Program-made: the position numbers and the translations under genes
Shown here: piece by piece, positions 1 through 13,766 of the stretch
Position numbering within the stretch: position 1 is the stretch's first letter
Layout: each line of letters opens with the position of its first letter
From: Lactuca virosa
Taxonomy: Eukaryota > Streptophyta > Magnoliopsida > Asterales > Asteraceae
Assembly: GCA_928212115.1 (NCBI GenBank)
Contig: CAKMRJ010000001.1
Span: 365,621,038 to 365,685,037 of the forward strand
DNA length: 64,000 nucleotides
Reading direction: 5' to 3'
Notes under the pieces: generated by a model
What the model saw: only the letters and a program-made list of their open reading frames with translations
Databases searched by the model: none
Told to the model about the DNA's origin: nothing

Positions 1-990
1 ATTATAATAGAGGTCAAAACACTTCAACCAAAATTCATTTAAAATCTAATATTTCAAATGCTTTTTAATAATGATTGTAAAAATTTCAACATGTGTTACT
101 TAATTGATTGATTAATAAAAATATTAATGTTTTGAAACTCCTAACTCTTAAACTTATATTATTAATTTGTTAGTTAACTAAAATATTTTTCCTACATAAA
201 GATAACATTTTTATGTTTGGTTACTCATATTTTTTATGTAATTAGAAAACAATGTGTACATAGAATGACTACTTCAATTTCACATAAGAATCAATAACTC
301 TAGAGATGTATGTTGTCTTTAACCGGCGGTAGGAGATCCACATACCCTTTTTAATTATTTATATTAATGCTAGTAATATCTATTTTATTCCTATCATCTT
401 AATTTTTAGGTACAAATTAAGGAAGAGGATTCTCGGCGCACCAACATAAAGTCAGCCGTACGCCTTGCAAAATATGTAATTAAAATTAAATATCATATTT
501 ACTAATCGACTTATTTTAACTCTTGATGACATTTATGTATAATGATATATTTGTATGACTTTATTCTTAATTTCAATGTTTAATATTTGAAAGTTCATAT
601 ATGAAACCTTGGATGTTTTGGTGTAATATAAATAGTGTAATACAAATTTTATTAGTTCAATATTGTTTATTAATAGCTCATTCAAAACAACTTATTTTCT
701 TATTTTATCCAAAAAATATTATCGGACATAAGAAAAGTAGATTATATTAATGTTATACAAAAACTTATAATATATATTAGATATTATAAAAGTAAAAGTA
801 AAGTTATAAGGTATGGACTATATTAGATAGTATCAAAATATAAGTTGATGAATTTTTATGTTATTTGATAATTCGTTTAATGCCCAAAACATGACTAAAA
901 ACGTAAATTTCTACATATTTCTATTTTTTCCCATAAATGAAACATTTTTCATTTCACCACATTCATTTGAAACTCTCATGCATTTTCAGA
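1..990. other. AT-rich intergenic DNA
   Basis: Very AT-rich sequence with frequent stops in all frames. I see no coding segment, RNA gene or recognisable element end. Confidence 0.6.
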
Positions 991-1681
991 TCTTTTTAAT
1001 AATGATTATAAGTTAGTTAATAAGGTTAAATAAATATCAAACCTAAAGTGTAATCATATATAAACTAAATGTCAATATTAAAATAATATCTTTACTTTTA
1101 CTTATAAAGTTATGTCTTTAACTTTTAACATATTATACTTAATTTATTAGTTTTAAAATGTTGTTGTACGTAAACCATTATCATTTTAAAGCTACAACTT
1201 TCGAACAATTTGGATAAAATACTTAAATTATTATTTAAATATAACATTACACGGTCAACTTAAATATAAATTTTAGTTCAACTTAAACAACCTGAAAAAT
1301 ATTTTGTGAATAGCTACAAGTGATAAATTATAGTGTCTTTCTAATAATGATTATAAGTTGGTTAATAAGGTTAAATAAATATCAAACCTAAAGTATAATC
1401 ATAAATAAACTAAATTTCAATATTAAAATAATATATTTACTTCTATTTATAAAGTTATGTCTTTAACTTTTAACATATTATACTTAATTTATTAGATTTA
1501 ATATGTTGTTGTATGTAAACCATTATCAGTTTAAAGCTACAACTTTTGAACAGTTTGGATAAAATACTTGAATTGTTAATCTAAATATAAAATTACATGG
1601 TCAACATAAATATAAATTTCAGTTTCACTTAAAAAACACAAAGAATAATTTTTGAATAGTTAAAAGTGATAAATTATAGTG
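991..1681. repeat. 345-bp direct tandem duplication
   Basis: Two adjacent diverged copies, 991-1335 and 1336-1681. Both start with TCTTT(T/C)TAATAATGATTAT and end with GTGATAAATTATAGTG. They differ by scattered substitutions and small indels, so the duplication is not recent. Neither copy contains an ORF. Confidence 0.85.
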
Positions 1682-2200
1682 CTAAATGCAAAAACTAAAT
1701 TGTAATATCAATTTAACTAAAATATTTCTTAAAGATATTTTTAGAATCATTAAAGTTTTCAAACAGTAGCTTAAACTAACTTACAATAACAATAGTAAAA
1801 TAACTCTATATAAATCATTATAATGTTACCTTTAAAAACAAAAACAATGTTTGATGTTTTAAATAATTACAATGACAGAAATTAAAACGATTAAGAAAAA
1901 TAAATTTAAAAAAAAATTAATTAACAATAACAACAACTATAAATAACATTAAACCATATACTATTTTTTATTTTCATTCATGAGTAACCCGCGCGTAGAG
2001 GTCGTTCAAATGATTGAGATTATGCAGTTTTAATAGATGTATATATTATCATATAATTCAAAATAATCAATATATTATACCAACTTAGTATAAGAATTAT
2101 TATATCAAATTTAACAACAATATTATTGTGATATTTAAGAAAACATATATTTGTGAAGATTTCAACTATATAGGTGTTTCTGCGCAACGCGCAGACATTC
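1682..2200. other. AT-rich intergenic DNA
   Basis: No gene or repeat recognised. A short GC-rich island (CGCGCGTAG near 1990) stands out but has no supporting context. Confidence 0.5.
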
Positions 2201-2206
2201 GCCTAG

Positions 2207-2260
2207 TATATATATATATATATATATACAGAGAGAGAGAAGATAAACAGATATATATAG

Positions 2261-2312
<52 letters not shown>

Positions 2313-2349
2313 ATATATATATATATATATATATATATCTATATATATA

Positions 2350-2382
<33 letters not shown>
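2207..2382. repeat. (TA)n/(GA)n compound microsatellite
   Basis: A TA run, a short GA tract, then a long interrupted TA run, ending in a GA tract just before 2383. The apparent ORFs here (YIYIYI or SLSLSL) are translations of the repeat. Confidence 0.95.
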
Positions 2383-2484
2383 TGTAAGTTCAATTGAGAA
2401 AAAAATTAAAGGTTGAAAATGAGGGCATCATTCTCAGCCAATCATTTTTATATATGTAAAACACATTTAGATTAAGTCATTAAG

Positions 2485-2730
2485 GGTACATTGTTCTTCT
2501 TGATCATTCCTTTGTTCTTCATCAACATCATCTGTTATTTATTCATCTGGATCGTTCCTCTGTTCTTCATCAACATCACCAGTTCTTCATCAACATCATA
2601 TGTTCTACTACTTGTTCGCTATCAACGTCACCTGTTCTTCATAAAAAAAACATTGACACTTCATAAAACATCAATTCTTCATCAAAAATCTTCATTTATA
2701 TATCAAAATGTTGTGATTCATCATCAAAAA
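2485..2730. repeat. Cryptically simple TTCTTCATCAACATCA repeats
   Basis: Imperfect copies of a TTCTTCATCAACATCA-like unit recur here. The 104-codon ORF over the region is a translation of these repeats, without a recognisable domain. Between 2800 and 3120 I see only AT-rich DNA. Confidence 0.55.
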
Positions 2731-3119
2731 CATTTATTCGTACTATTAAGTGTAAATCATGATTCAATCTTCTCCATTTTCATTGACATCAAGCAAAATT
2801 GTTAAAAATAATCCATATTTATCGATGTCACATCATTTAACGATCACTAGTTATCGAAACTTCATCAATAAAACCTTTACCCATATCAAACAACAGATAA
2901 CAATTGAAAGTTCATCAACATAACTATATATTTGAAGAATTTTTAAAAAATCGTTTTTCAGGTTTGAAAACCTTCATTTTTCATATATTTTTTTCACAAT
3001 TTTTGATCTAAACCCACTGATTATTGATCGATTTTGATAGGATTTGATTTATGTTGTAATTATTGGCTTCATCTGTTAATGTTTTACCATAATTATATAA
3101 GTTAATTTATTTGCACGCC

Positions 3120-3587
3120 AACTGTTCTAAATGCATAAACTAAATATATCACGTAATATTCACAAGTGAATATGCCTTTACACGAGAATCAATGTATGTC
3201 TTTTAAAAACACAGAACAAGTATGTAATTCATATGTGAATAACATATAAAAATTATGTTCACATGTGAATATATGTAATATTCACAAATGAATACATGTA
3301 ATATTCATAAATGATAACGTATTTTTTCGAAAAAAAATACGTCGTTTTGAGGTCCTAAACAAGTTTGTAATTCATATGTGAATAATATATAAGAATTATA
3401 TCCACATATGAATATATGTAATAATCAAATGTGAATATATATGTATTATTCACAAATGAATAAAACTGTTAATAAATTCGAGAAGTACAAAATATATAAA
3501 ATTAAAGATAAAAAAAAATATTTGATAAAAATATATATTTATTCACATACAACTAATATGTTTATGGTTAATAAAATAATAATATAA

Positions 3588-3663
<76 letters not shown>

Positions 3664-4597
3664 TATAATTTTTATTAATGTTATATTCATTTGTGAATAA
3701 ATGATAATTTTTTTTCGAAAAATTATAAAAATAGAAAAACGTCATTTTGAGGCCCTAAACAATCCCGAATGATCGAAAAACACGGTACGTCATGACGAAA
3801 CAGTGATTTATGTAAATCACACCATTTTACATCAAATATGCGAATTTCGTCCAATTCTGAAACTAAACTTCATTTCGGCAAACTTTTTTGATGATGTCAC
3901 TAAATTTCTATTTCTATTAGTGATGACATCATTATGACATGTTATTTTATTCATATATGAATAAAGTTTAGAAATTATTACGACATATTTACTGATGATG
4001 TTATTAATTTCAATCTCACTAGTAAAAACATAATTATAATATGTTATTTTTATTTATGTGAATAAAGTATACATGTTAATTTATTCATTTGTGAATACAA
4101 CATTTATATATAAAACTAAATAATACACTATAAGAATTGGTTTGTGAATAGTGTTTTTTTTCTCTCTTTTGTATATTGTAACAATATTATTTTACATGTA
4201 AATTTAACATCATACTAAGACAAACAACATTGTATTGGTTAATGAATATAATTTGCATTTGAATTTAACACGATCAAAATGAAGAATATATTAAATTGTA
4301 TAACATTTACACATGAATATAAAAATATATTGTCTTCGTCAATGATATCTTCTCTTTTACGCCAACCAATCGTCAACCATTGGGATTTGAACCAACCACT
4401 GATTAAAATGTTATTCATTTATTGAGTTATAACCATTCCTGACAAACATGTGAATACACATAAAAAATGTTAATAAAAATATATTGTTAGTTCATAATAG
4501 TAGAAATTTATCACATTCTAATTATCACATGGTGTATTCACACATGAAGGTATAATCATATATGAATATTATATGATATATGTTGTTTATATTTTAT
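3120..4597. repeat. Field of dispersed TTCACATGTGAA-like dyads
   Basis: Imperfect copies of the palindrome ATTCACATGTGAAT (variants TTCATATGTGAATA, ATTCACAAATGAAT and others) recur irregularly, for example near 3160, 3230, 3257, 3372, 3450, 3687, 3950, 4083 and 4448. Larger blocks are duplicated too: about 3204-3320 resembles about 3355-3460, and a GTCRTTTTGAGG block occurs near 3343 and 3740. No protein-coding potential. Confidence 0.7.
3590..3666. repeat. (TA)n microsatellite
   Basis: Nearly uninterrupted TA dinucleotides inside the dyad-rich region. Confidence 0.95.
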
Positions 4598-4856
4598 ATT
4601 CACATGTGATATTACATGGTATATTCACATAAGAATATTATATGGTAGATTCACATGTGAATATTATATGGTATATTTACTTGTGAATATTACACATTAT
4701 AGTCACATCTGAATATTCCATGGTATATTAATTCATGAATATTACACAGAATATTCACATATGAAAATTATATACTATATTCACTTGTGAATATGATACA
4801 ATATATTCATATTTAAATATTAGACGATGCATTTACTTGTGAATATTACATAGTAT
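4598..4856. repeat. 26-bp tandem minisatellite, ten units
   Basis: One 25-bp unit followed by nine exact-length 26-bp units, starting at 4623, 4649, 4675 and so on to 4831. Consensus is about ATTCACATGTGAATATTAYA followed by TGGTAT. The core of each unit is the dyad dispersed through the preceding 1.4 kb. Units differ by several substitutions but hardly in length. The array stops four bases before a gypsy-type LTR terminus. Confidence 0.9.
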
Positions 4857-4859
4857 ATT

Positions 4860-5170
4860 TGTAATATCCCGGGCTTTCAGGTATTTTCAAATCCTTCCAT
4901 TGGTTTTTAATTATGTCATTTTGGGTCCTTGGAGTATAAAGATGTGTGGCAGAATGGTATTTTTGGGAGCAGGAGTAGTACGCTGGGCGTACATGTGAGT
5001 ACGTTGGGCGTACACATATTTACGTTGGGCGTACTAATGTCCGGGTGAAGCCCTAATTTTTAAGGTTTGAAGAGTATTTAAAGCACCTTTATGTGTTTCT
5101 ATAAAGCTAGTGAGAGTACAATAACATTCCTAGTCTTGTATGTAATCGACATACTAATTCTTGGAATAAA
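4860..5170 (+). mobile_element. Truncated Ty3/gypsy-type LTR, 5' part
   Basis: Begins TGTAATATCCCGGGCTTTCA, comparable to the LTR start TGTAACACCCGGATTCCAGG of the element at 38278. It carries three GTACG(C/T)TGGGCGTAC modules at 4979-5029 and a TATA-like TATTTAA near 5077 followed by a plausible transcription start region. No matching 3' terminus, primer site or target duplication was found, so this is a fragment. Its right boundary is uncertain. Confidence 0.6.
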
Positions 5171-5699
5171 GATCAATATCGGTAGATCATGAAAACTTAA
5201 AAGTTTAAGTAAAACTACATTTATTGTAAAGGATCTTAAAGAGTTTAAGATAAAGGACTCTGAGAGAGTTTATCTTGTCAATACTACATGACATGATTTT
5301 GAGCATCCCTCAAAATCCTAGTAAAATGTTCTGAACTAGATAATATGATTGTGTTTCATATGCTGCTGCAAATGGATTAATTATATATGTCATGATTATG
5401 CATGAAGGCCAGATATTTCGTATGCTTAGAGCATGTCGAATAATACCATTATAATATGAGAATAAGTCATGGTATGATATAGGAACATTCTAAAGTACTT
5501 GCAAGAACTAGAAAGATATTTCTAATATGCAGAGTATTTTAAAGAAACCTATGTTTAAGCTGTTACACATATTCTAAACTTCCAAATAGATTGAAATAAT
5601 TCTCAATAACAAATCGGGCGTGTCCTCTTTTTATATGAAGGAGAAAGTTACATGGATAGTGGTTCCATGTAGATTTTAGTTACAGTTACACATCATAGT

Positions 5700-6090
<391 letters not shown>

Positions 6091-6753
6091 TATATATATA
6101 AAAATGAAAATGTTGGTATTTGCAAAGTTTATACAAATCAAGTTTGTCGAATCTACTTAACAAAGTTCATTCATTAGCTAAATCTTGAAATTCAGTTTGG
6201 TGCTATAAGACCTTGTTGTCCTAAGTAGATGTATTTGATTGAAATTTAGAATTTGGATATTTGAACAATGTAAACAACATATATTGTAATGATTTGATAT
6301 ATTGGATATTGTTTTCATTAAATAATTGTTGTGTTCTATATTAGCATGTTTAGTCCTTGAATAACTTGGTTATTCTAAATATCCATAGTCGTTCATAGTC
6401 GTGGGAAAATCTATGAAGTAAGACTAATATGAATGGATTGGTTGATTTTCAAGGAGATGAAAATGCAAAGAGCTGCTACTAATTCATAGGTACTTGATTA
6501 GAGAATACGTATTGAACTTGACCCACATCAAAATCACTTTATGGATCATAGTCATGAGTGATGTCTTGATCAAGGTAGTATCCTTGTATTCTTCGACCTA
6601 AGATACATATTTGGGACTTGAGTATAAGAATTGTTGTTCTTTGACATTGTTTAATGTTGTTCCATAAAAGACAGTTATAAGGGCCATCGTTGGGTATAAT
6701 ATGAACTACATGATGGGCGTATTTAGTTAAGATGGGATTTGTCCCTCTTATTC
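6091..6753. other. Non-coding sequence left of element B
   Basis: No convincing ORF. It is of ordinary AT content and may be old repeat, but I cannot assign it. Confidence 0.4.
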
Positions 6754-7039
6754 TGTAACGTCCCAAAATTTAAGACCAAAATTTTTGTTTTCATAATAAT
6801 AAAATCATCAATCAAACATGTTCATAAATCCATAAAGGGAAAACAGAGTACATCAATCAAACATCCTAAATACATCATAGTCAAGTAAAGCGGGAAATCA
6901 TGGTGTGTGTGTGTGTGCGATACGATCATCCCGAGCTCTTCCCCTTCGATCTGGAAGTACCTGAAACATAAACTAAAAACCGTAAGCACAAATCTTAGTG
7001 AGTTCCCTAAAATACCGCATACCATACATATCTGTCAGC

Positions 7040-7195
7040 TCAAGTCTGTGCCAGGTCTATTTCACCCCCAAGTCTATTTCAACTCACATGTCAGCCCAAG
7101 GCCATACCGGGTCTATTTCACCCCCGAGTCTATTTCAACTCATATGTCAGCACAAATTTGTATCAGTTCTATTTCAACCCTGGGTCTATTTCACC
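7040..7195 (-). repeat. 56-bp tandem array in element B left LTR
   Basis: About three diverged copies of a unit containing GTCTATTTCACCCCCAAGTC. It lies directly beside the conserved CTCACTAAG...GTGCTTA box. Confidence 0.7.
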
Positions 7196-8574
7196 CCACA
7201 TACATATAGCGAACATGCATACATTCATATAATACATACAACATGATTCACAAAGTCTACAAGGACATAACATGTCCTAGTGTCCTACAGTATAGTGAGC
7301 AAACTCACCTCAGTCTGCTGATAGTCAAACAAATGATCGGGCTACCGAACCGGAAAATCCACGCGCTAGTCAATCAAATAAAGATCCCTATTAATAATCG
7401 GGCCATAAACCTTAACTAGGAATCTAGTTCACCTGTTCAATACCCAGGGTGAAAGACCATTTTACCCTTTCCTTACTTGGCCTAAAAATCAAGGCCCAAC
7501 CCAATGGCTCTAAAAGCCAATATGGCCCATATTCCTAAATGACACCCAAAGCCCATTATGGGCTCAAATCCAAGAAGGCCCAAAGCCTACAATGGCCCAA
7601 AGTCATAAAGACTAGTAGCCCAACAAGGCCCAAAACCATAGTAGTCCAAATATGGCCTAAAACCCAAAAGTCAACAAAAGTGAAGGATACTGAGTACGCT
7701 TACCGTAATAAGATTTTTACGCCATGCGTACACCATCTTTGGGCAGTACGCGCTTCGTATGAGCTGGGTATGCCCATCGTACTCCACAGCAAAACCAACT
7801 CGCTATTAAGTGCTTAATTGGTTAAGCCACTATGCCAAATTCTTAGATCTGGTCCTAAGTGATGTCTTAACACATAAAGTTGGAAACTTTACTCCTTTGC
7901 ATGCCTTAATGGGACCCAAACTCAACAAAAAGCCATAATAAGAACCCTAACTCATGCATGGTCCCATATAACACACCAAGATTGTATTTTTTATGAACAA
8001 GGGACCTCAAAAATGCTAAGATCTACCATCCTTAGCTTCTGGAATAGCTTATACTCTCAAGCATGGCTTAAAAGACCATAGAAAGCATAAAAACAAACCC
8101 TAACTAGTTCTATCAAAAGAATCATCAAGTTAAGAGCTTTATACCTCCAAAAGGTTTCCAAGTTGGTGATGATTCTGGATCCACAAGCTCTAGCCACACC
8201 AATGCAACTTCCAAAGGTTCTACTTCCTTCAAAATCACCAAAAACACCATCAAAGTTCACTTCTAATCTCAAAACACTCAAATGGAAATTAGGGTTTCAT
8301 TCTTAGGGTTTGGAGAGGTGGAGGTTGGGCATAAGAAGCTCTAATGGCAACTTAAAGTGGTTAAATAGGGTACAAACCCTAAAAATTAGGGTTTTCCCCT
8401 GCTGACCGTACGTCCTACGTACGCCCAACGTACGTGGGTTTTCTCCGCGACCAAACTTCAAACCAGTACGCCCAATGTACTCATAGCATACACCCAACAC
8501 ACTCGACCAGGGACTAAAATGTAATGATTTTTAGATGAAGGGCAAGAAGGAAAAATACATGAATGCAATTGTTA

Positions 8575-9783
8575 CATATTCGTTGAGAGTTCGACATATA
8601 AGGCCTTAATAAAAGTTGAACACCACATGAGATTGATATTGATCCATATCTTATGTTCAACATGATGTCTGATACAAAGGAATAACTGATACCACACCTT
8701 TAGTAACAATTGTAGCTTTAAGCTCCTGTAAACGGATGTTGCTGAGATAACACCATGCATATGTTGTTAGGGGCAGTAGCCCGTTGCTAGATGTCATTTA
8801 TTATCTATGTCAATCTGTAATGAATCTTGTGCAAGTGGGAGATTGTTGGATTTATATGCTCAAGAATCATTATTGAATGATATTGCTAATAACGTATGAT
8901 CCTATAGGGTCACACCTTTATCAAGTTGGCACATTTTGAATATTTGTTATTAATATGGTTATTAATAAATAATCAACTCTTGTATTTAATTAGGGAATAC
9001 TTATTGTTTTTATGAAAATAATAATTAAATCTAGAAAAAACTAGTTATTATATTATATAGTATGATTTAATAAGTCATGTACAAAGTTTTGGACACTTTG
9101 GTAAACTATGGACGTACTAGTTAGTTAGTGTTTTGGTTAAAGAAACTAGCCTATATTTTTGTCCTCTTCTTAAAAGGACATGACCAAATATTTTATTCAA
9201 GCATGGAGGTTGCTTGTCAACCTTCCTCCTTTATTCCCCATGCTTCTAAAATGCTAGTATTACTTTATATTATTATAATGTAAAGGCCTTACTTGCATGG
9301 GACTATTTAAAGGAGTGTAATTCTTGCAAAATTGACCACTCTTTCCCTTAGAAAAGCTTCATGGCCAAAAATGTTTCTTCTCATTCTCTTCTTCTTTTCT
9401 TTTGAAGTTTAGTGAATATTTGATGCTTAGAAGTGCTTCTCCTTTAGATCTTATTTGAGATAAGAACTTAAAGGCTTAAGAAGTACTTCATACAAGATGG
9501 GAACTAGCATTCCAAGTGCCTTACTATTGATGGTGGATACATTGTAGAGAAATACCATTTTTGACTTTTTGCTATCTTCATCAACTCCCCAATTCCAAGT
9601 GGGATCAAAGGCTTCAAAGGTTATCTTTTAAACATCTTATAGTTGTTATTATCTTTCTAGTACATGTATTTGAATCCTTTTGGTGGTTTTGTTAAAATGA
9701 TCTAAAATAAACTAGTTATTTTTAAAAGTATTCCGTTGCCGTTAAAATTGTTTTTATAAAAATTATGATCATTTTGGTTATCA
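8575..9783 (+). mobile_element. 5'-truncated copia element: RNase H tail, PPT and 3' LTR
   Basis: A short degenerate tail of copia RNase H can be read around 8614-8670 (KH-x-IEIDI-like, frameshifted). A DVAEIT segment follows near 8734-8750, matching the conserved NVADI-x-TK end of copia polyproteins. A polypurine tract GCAAGTGGGAGA (8831-8842) directly precedes an LTR starting TGTTGGATTTATATGC at 8844. The LTR probably ends near 9783. There is no 5' LTR, gag or upstream pol. It interrupts the left LTR of element B, so it is younger than B. Confidence 0.6.
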
Positions 9784-9844
9784 AAACCCATCAATTACGA
9801 CCCAAAATTCCAAAATAAGAAACATCTCGTAACTGTATGTTACA

Positions 9845-12800
9845 ATTCTCCCCCACTTAAACTGGATTTCGTCCTCAAAATCCGTCTTGGTTAGAATTTC
9901 TGAGAAAAACACCAACACGTTCCATACGTTTTCTCCAACCACCTCATAAAACCGAGGCATACATAAAGAAAACTTGAGAGACCACTTGGAACTCACCGAT
10001 GCCAATAAACAATCCAATCACTTGAAAATGCTCAATTGTAATAACAAAAAACTCCATCCATATACTTTGCCAAACCGGGGACCAATCGGTCTAAACTCCA
10101 AAAACCATACCTAAAGACTAATGATCATCCATTCGACATACTTGCCCCTAGTCCCTTATTAAGAACAACACAAATCATATAGATTGAACACTCCAAAATA
10201 TCTAGATCGTGAATTTCAACCAATGCCAAACCGAAAGTCATGAGCAAAAGACCTCAATTACACAGTTGACTTCCTGACAAATCATCACTAACCAACCGCT
10301 CCCACAAGCGTAACCATGGTCAATACAAAATCTTTCGTGCCATCCATACTCCCAAACAGCTCAGGTTCATAACCATCTGCCAAATCATCAAAGAGACTTA
10401 AAACGAACTGCATCACTGGTAACTTAACTCACACGGAACCTTCTCATAAAACAAACACGGATCCACTAAGAAGAAAGCTAATAATGAACTACTAACATAC
10501 ATCCATGACTTTTCCAACAAGTCACATTCTACAAAATCCCGACCAAAACTTGTCTGCTACTGAGCCATCAGTAGTATCTCCATACTATTCAAATACCCAA
10601 CTACGAAAAAGACCGACGAACCAAACACAAGGGTCTCCACGACACAGTTTTCGGCCCAACTCTCGTAAGATGGTTCACGAGACACTGTGACACCATCCAA
10701 CCATTGGAGTGAGAAGCTCACGGTTCCTGACGGTTCTTGCCATCACCCAACCACAAACATGAAGACTCCCGACCAACACCCAGTGGGCCTATAGGTACAG
10801 ACACATCATCCCACCGACCTACATGAATCCTGTCAACATCCCACTCAACACTTACGAAACACAACACGAGTTATACAATTCTATAACACACAACCCTTCC
10901 ACAGTCCAGGCTGCCACCGTCACATCATCAAACGAAAACATGGTCGCACGCAACCAGAAAATAAGATAAACAGTTGAACGCTTGCTCCAACTTGAAAACA
11001 CAACATTTCACACTCCCTATACACCCTTCACAACAATATTTTGTTGAACTGCTAGCATTTCACACTCCCCAGGAGAAAACACAATGATCCTCACTCCGAT
11101 TATGTTCCTTTTTTAACATAACCTTACCCAAGGGTGAAGTACCATCAGATCGAACAAAACAACGAACCTCAACCGTTAATAGAAACACCCTCCTAACAAC
11201 CAAACAGGATCCCACAGCTTAAATGAAACTGAACAGATTCCTCCAATGCGCAAATAGACCAATAAAACTTCCAAATTCGGAAAAGAATTCCAAAATTATC
11301 TAGAAATATTGCCAACACCTTGGTCGTATCAAGCCAAAAACCAACCCAGCCGACACAACATGACAAATCTGGACTCTACGTAGGCCATGGGCACACCTGA
11401 AAAACTAAACAACTTCATTTCGACAACCGAACTCCCAATAACTAAGGACGGTTGCCAACTCAAGCCTACTACAAACAACAATTCCTCAACCAAACAGTCA
11501 AGAGTACACATACATAGAGACCCTCTAACGACTCCTAGATGTTGATCACGAATGAAATGACCAATAGATCGGAAATGGATCGAAAACTAAACCCAATGAT
11601 CCCACACATACTGAAAAAATCCCACACAAAAATACTCTTACCGAACTTTGAGGCCAATCGACAGATCAACAATTGCCCATCTCAACCAAAGATAACCAAC
11701 CCATACAGTGGGCTAACCATGTTCTCTATAACCGATGCACAACTCGAGCAGCTTAACGCTCCTCTATCAAGATCCATGGCGATTCCGAGAGGAAATACTG
11801 AACATAACAAGTTCCTTACCCATCAACTTCCTACTAAGAGGATAACGCATGCGTCCTTGAAGGCATAAACGTAACGGAAACTTGCTATGCACCAAATATC
11901 CGACCAATCCTTAAATTCTCCGCGACCATGGAGGACTCAGACGGATCCTTGAGAAATACAACAAGAAACTTCCTGACCACAAGCACTTCGATGGTAGCCC
12001 ACTTTACTTCTCTTATGCAACAGTAAACCCGAACCAAAATCTAGCATACCTGAACCGCAGGTTCCCATGACCCATTGTGATGAAACCATAAAATCAGACT
12101 GGATGATGATCCTCCAAGAAGAATACCCAGTTCTCCCCTACTTAGACTTCGAACCATCATCGACTAACGTCTACAACATCAAAGCCTCATATCGGGTCAA
12201 CCAGATACACACTAACCTTGAATCTCAGAATGCATAACACAACACAAGATGATCCTTCGATAATACTCAACCAATCATAAGGAAACTCTAATATAAGATG
12301 GAGACCTCAGAAACTTTCCCCAATACTACAGCTTCGAACTCAGCAAGGATGATCAGTATACCACTTGATTGACGAGGCACCCTGAGAACTGAACCTTGCT
12401 ACAACAAAACTTATAGGAGCTCCAATAACAGTTCTGAAAAACCCATCATAACAACATGAATCTCTATCCATCGGCGATGCCTGGCCCTACACCTGATCAT
12501 CATCCTTGTGCTGGTTCTACACATCAATTTCGAAATCATATGCTCGCTCTCTCTTCCCTTCGGACATAGGATGCTGGAGAAACATATCCCTATCATAGAA
12601 AACGACATCCGAAGCCATCGGCCGATCACCCAGCTGTAGGTTGTAGTCTTCAAGTCAATTATCACAATTGCTTACTACTTGAGTCTCACGACTCAAACTA
12701 GCACTACTTTGAACAAGGTCCTCAAGACCTTGAAAAAGCTAACTCACGCAGGCCTACCCTAATCAGAACCAATCTGCCATGTCCACTAATGCCCGGACAA

Positions 12801-12962
12801 TAACCAGACCCGCCTTCATCCTGAACGACCACCACCGAAAGACCAGTAACGGCGGATATGATTACAATTAACGCTAGTGCTATACCACACTATCTACCCT
12901 CCACTAGCTCCTTAGAAACCTTTTCGACTCTTTTTGATCGCTGTATGGATCATGTGCTTTTA
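9845..12962 (-). other. Element B interior, non-coding
   Basis: Starts on the plus strand with a complemented polypurine tract. About 3.1 kb follow without any ORF whose translation resembles gag, protease, RT or integrase; the ORFs of 60-110 codons look random. This fits a non-autonomous (LARD-like) element or complete decay. Confidence 0.55.
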
Positions 12963-12982
12963 GTAGTACGGGCCCATACTAC
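12963..12982 (-). promoter_or_regulatory. Leader palindrome with GGGCCC core (element B)
   Basis: GTAGTACGGGCCCATACTAC, a near-perfect 20-nt palindrome with a perfect GGGCCC core. It lies in a block of about 45 bp that is conserved in elements A (41214), C (25827) and E (63136). A candidate RNA dimerisation or packaging element by position and shape only. Confidence 0.5.
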
Positions 12983-13103
12983 CTTCCACACCTATATGTA
13001 TGTGTCCTAAGAATTGTCTCAAAGTTCCTAAGTTACTACACACGTCCACTACCAACTGCAGATACCCGTGCTCCCACAAGCACAACCTACCATTCTTCCT
13101 ACA

Positions 13104-13766
13104 CCCTCCCTCTTGGATTCTTCTCACACATATGCACGCACTAGAATACCTTAACACCTTTCTTAGGTTACTAGGAACTCCATCACTGCTAAGTGTACTA
13201 GCACACCCATATGCTTATAAAATCCACCACAAACTTCCTATATTCTCACCTTAGGTTTCCTCATATGCAAGTTTCCATACTAGAACATTCTAGAACTCTT
13301 CCAAGGTCACCAGGAATTCCCACCCCACCCTGCTATCAACCTCGAAAGAAACTTCTATTGATGTCACTTAACTATCTTATGAATACAATTACATGCAACA
13401 AGGACTAAAAAATCCTTCGACTGAAGGATCATGCATTACAACAGTTGGAATCAAACAAGAGTTGCGCATTGTTGCATGTAATTGTATTCATAATATAGTT
13501 AAGTGACATTAATAGAAGTTTCTTCTGAGGTTGATAGCAGGGTGGGGTGGGAATTCCTGGTGACTTAGGAAGAGTGCTAGAATGTTCTAGTATGGGAACT
13601 TGCATATGAGGAAACCTAAGGTGAGAATCTAGGAAGTTTGTGGTGGATTTTCTAAGCATATGGGTGTGCTGGTACACTTAACAGTGGCGAAGTTCCTAGT
13701 AACGTAAGAAAAGTGTTAAGGTATTCTAGTGTGTTCATATGTGTGAGAACAATCCAAGAGGGAGGG
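13104..13766. repeat. 297-bp inverted repeat with 69-bp loop
   Basis: Left arm 13104-13400 and right arm 13470-13766 are reverse complements of equal length with scattered mismatches. The left arm starts CCCTCCCTCTTGGATTC and the right arm ends AATCCAAGAGGGAGGG. It lies in the leader region of element B. A transcript would form a long hairpin. Confidence 0.88.

Larger units (their letters stand above)
6754..9844 (-). repeat. Element B, left (3') LTR, interrupted by a copia tail
   Basis: Plus-strand reading starts TGTAACGTCCCAAAATTT and ends CGTAACTGTATGTTACA. Minus-sense landmarks are CTCACTAAGATTTGTGCTTA (7003-6984), GTACG...CGTAC modules at about 8405-8500 and 7692-7790, and a 56-bp tandem array at about 7040-7195. 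A 5'-truncated copia element occupies about 8575-9783. Confidence 0.7.

Noticed and set aside
2128..2397. ORFs on both strands over 2128-2397 and 3539-3745
   Set aside because: They translate TA/GA microsatellites (YIYIYI, SLSLSL) and have no independent support.
4598..4856. CRISPR-like array (regular palindromic units)
   Set aside because: Units are contiguous 26-mers without unique spacers, and the window is clearly eukaryotic.
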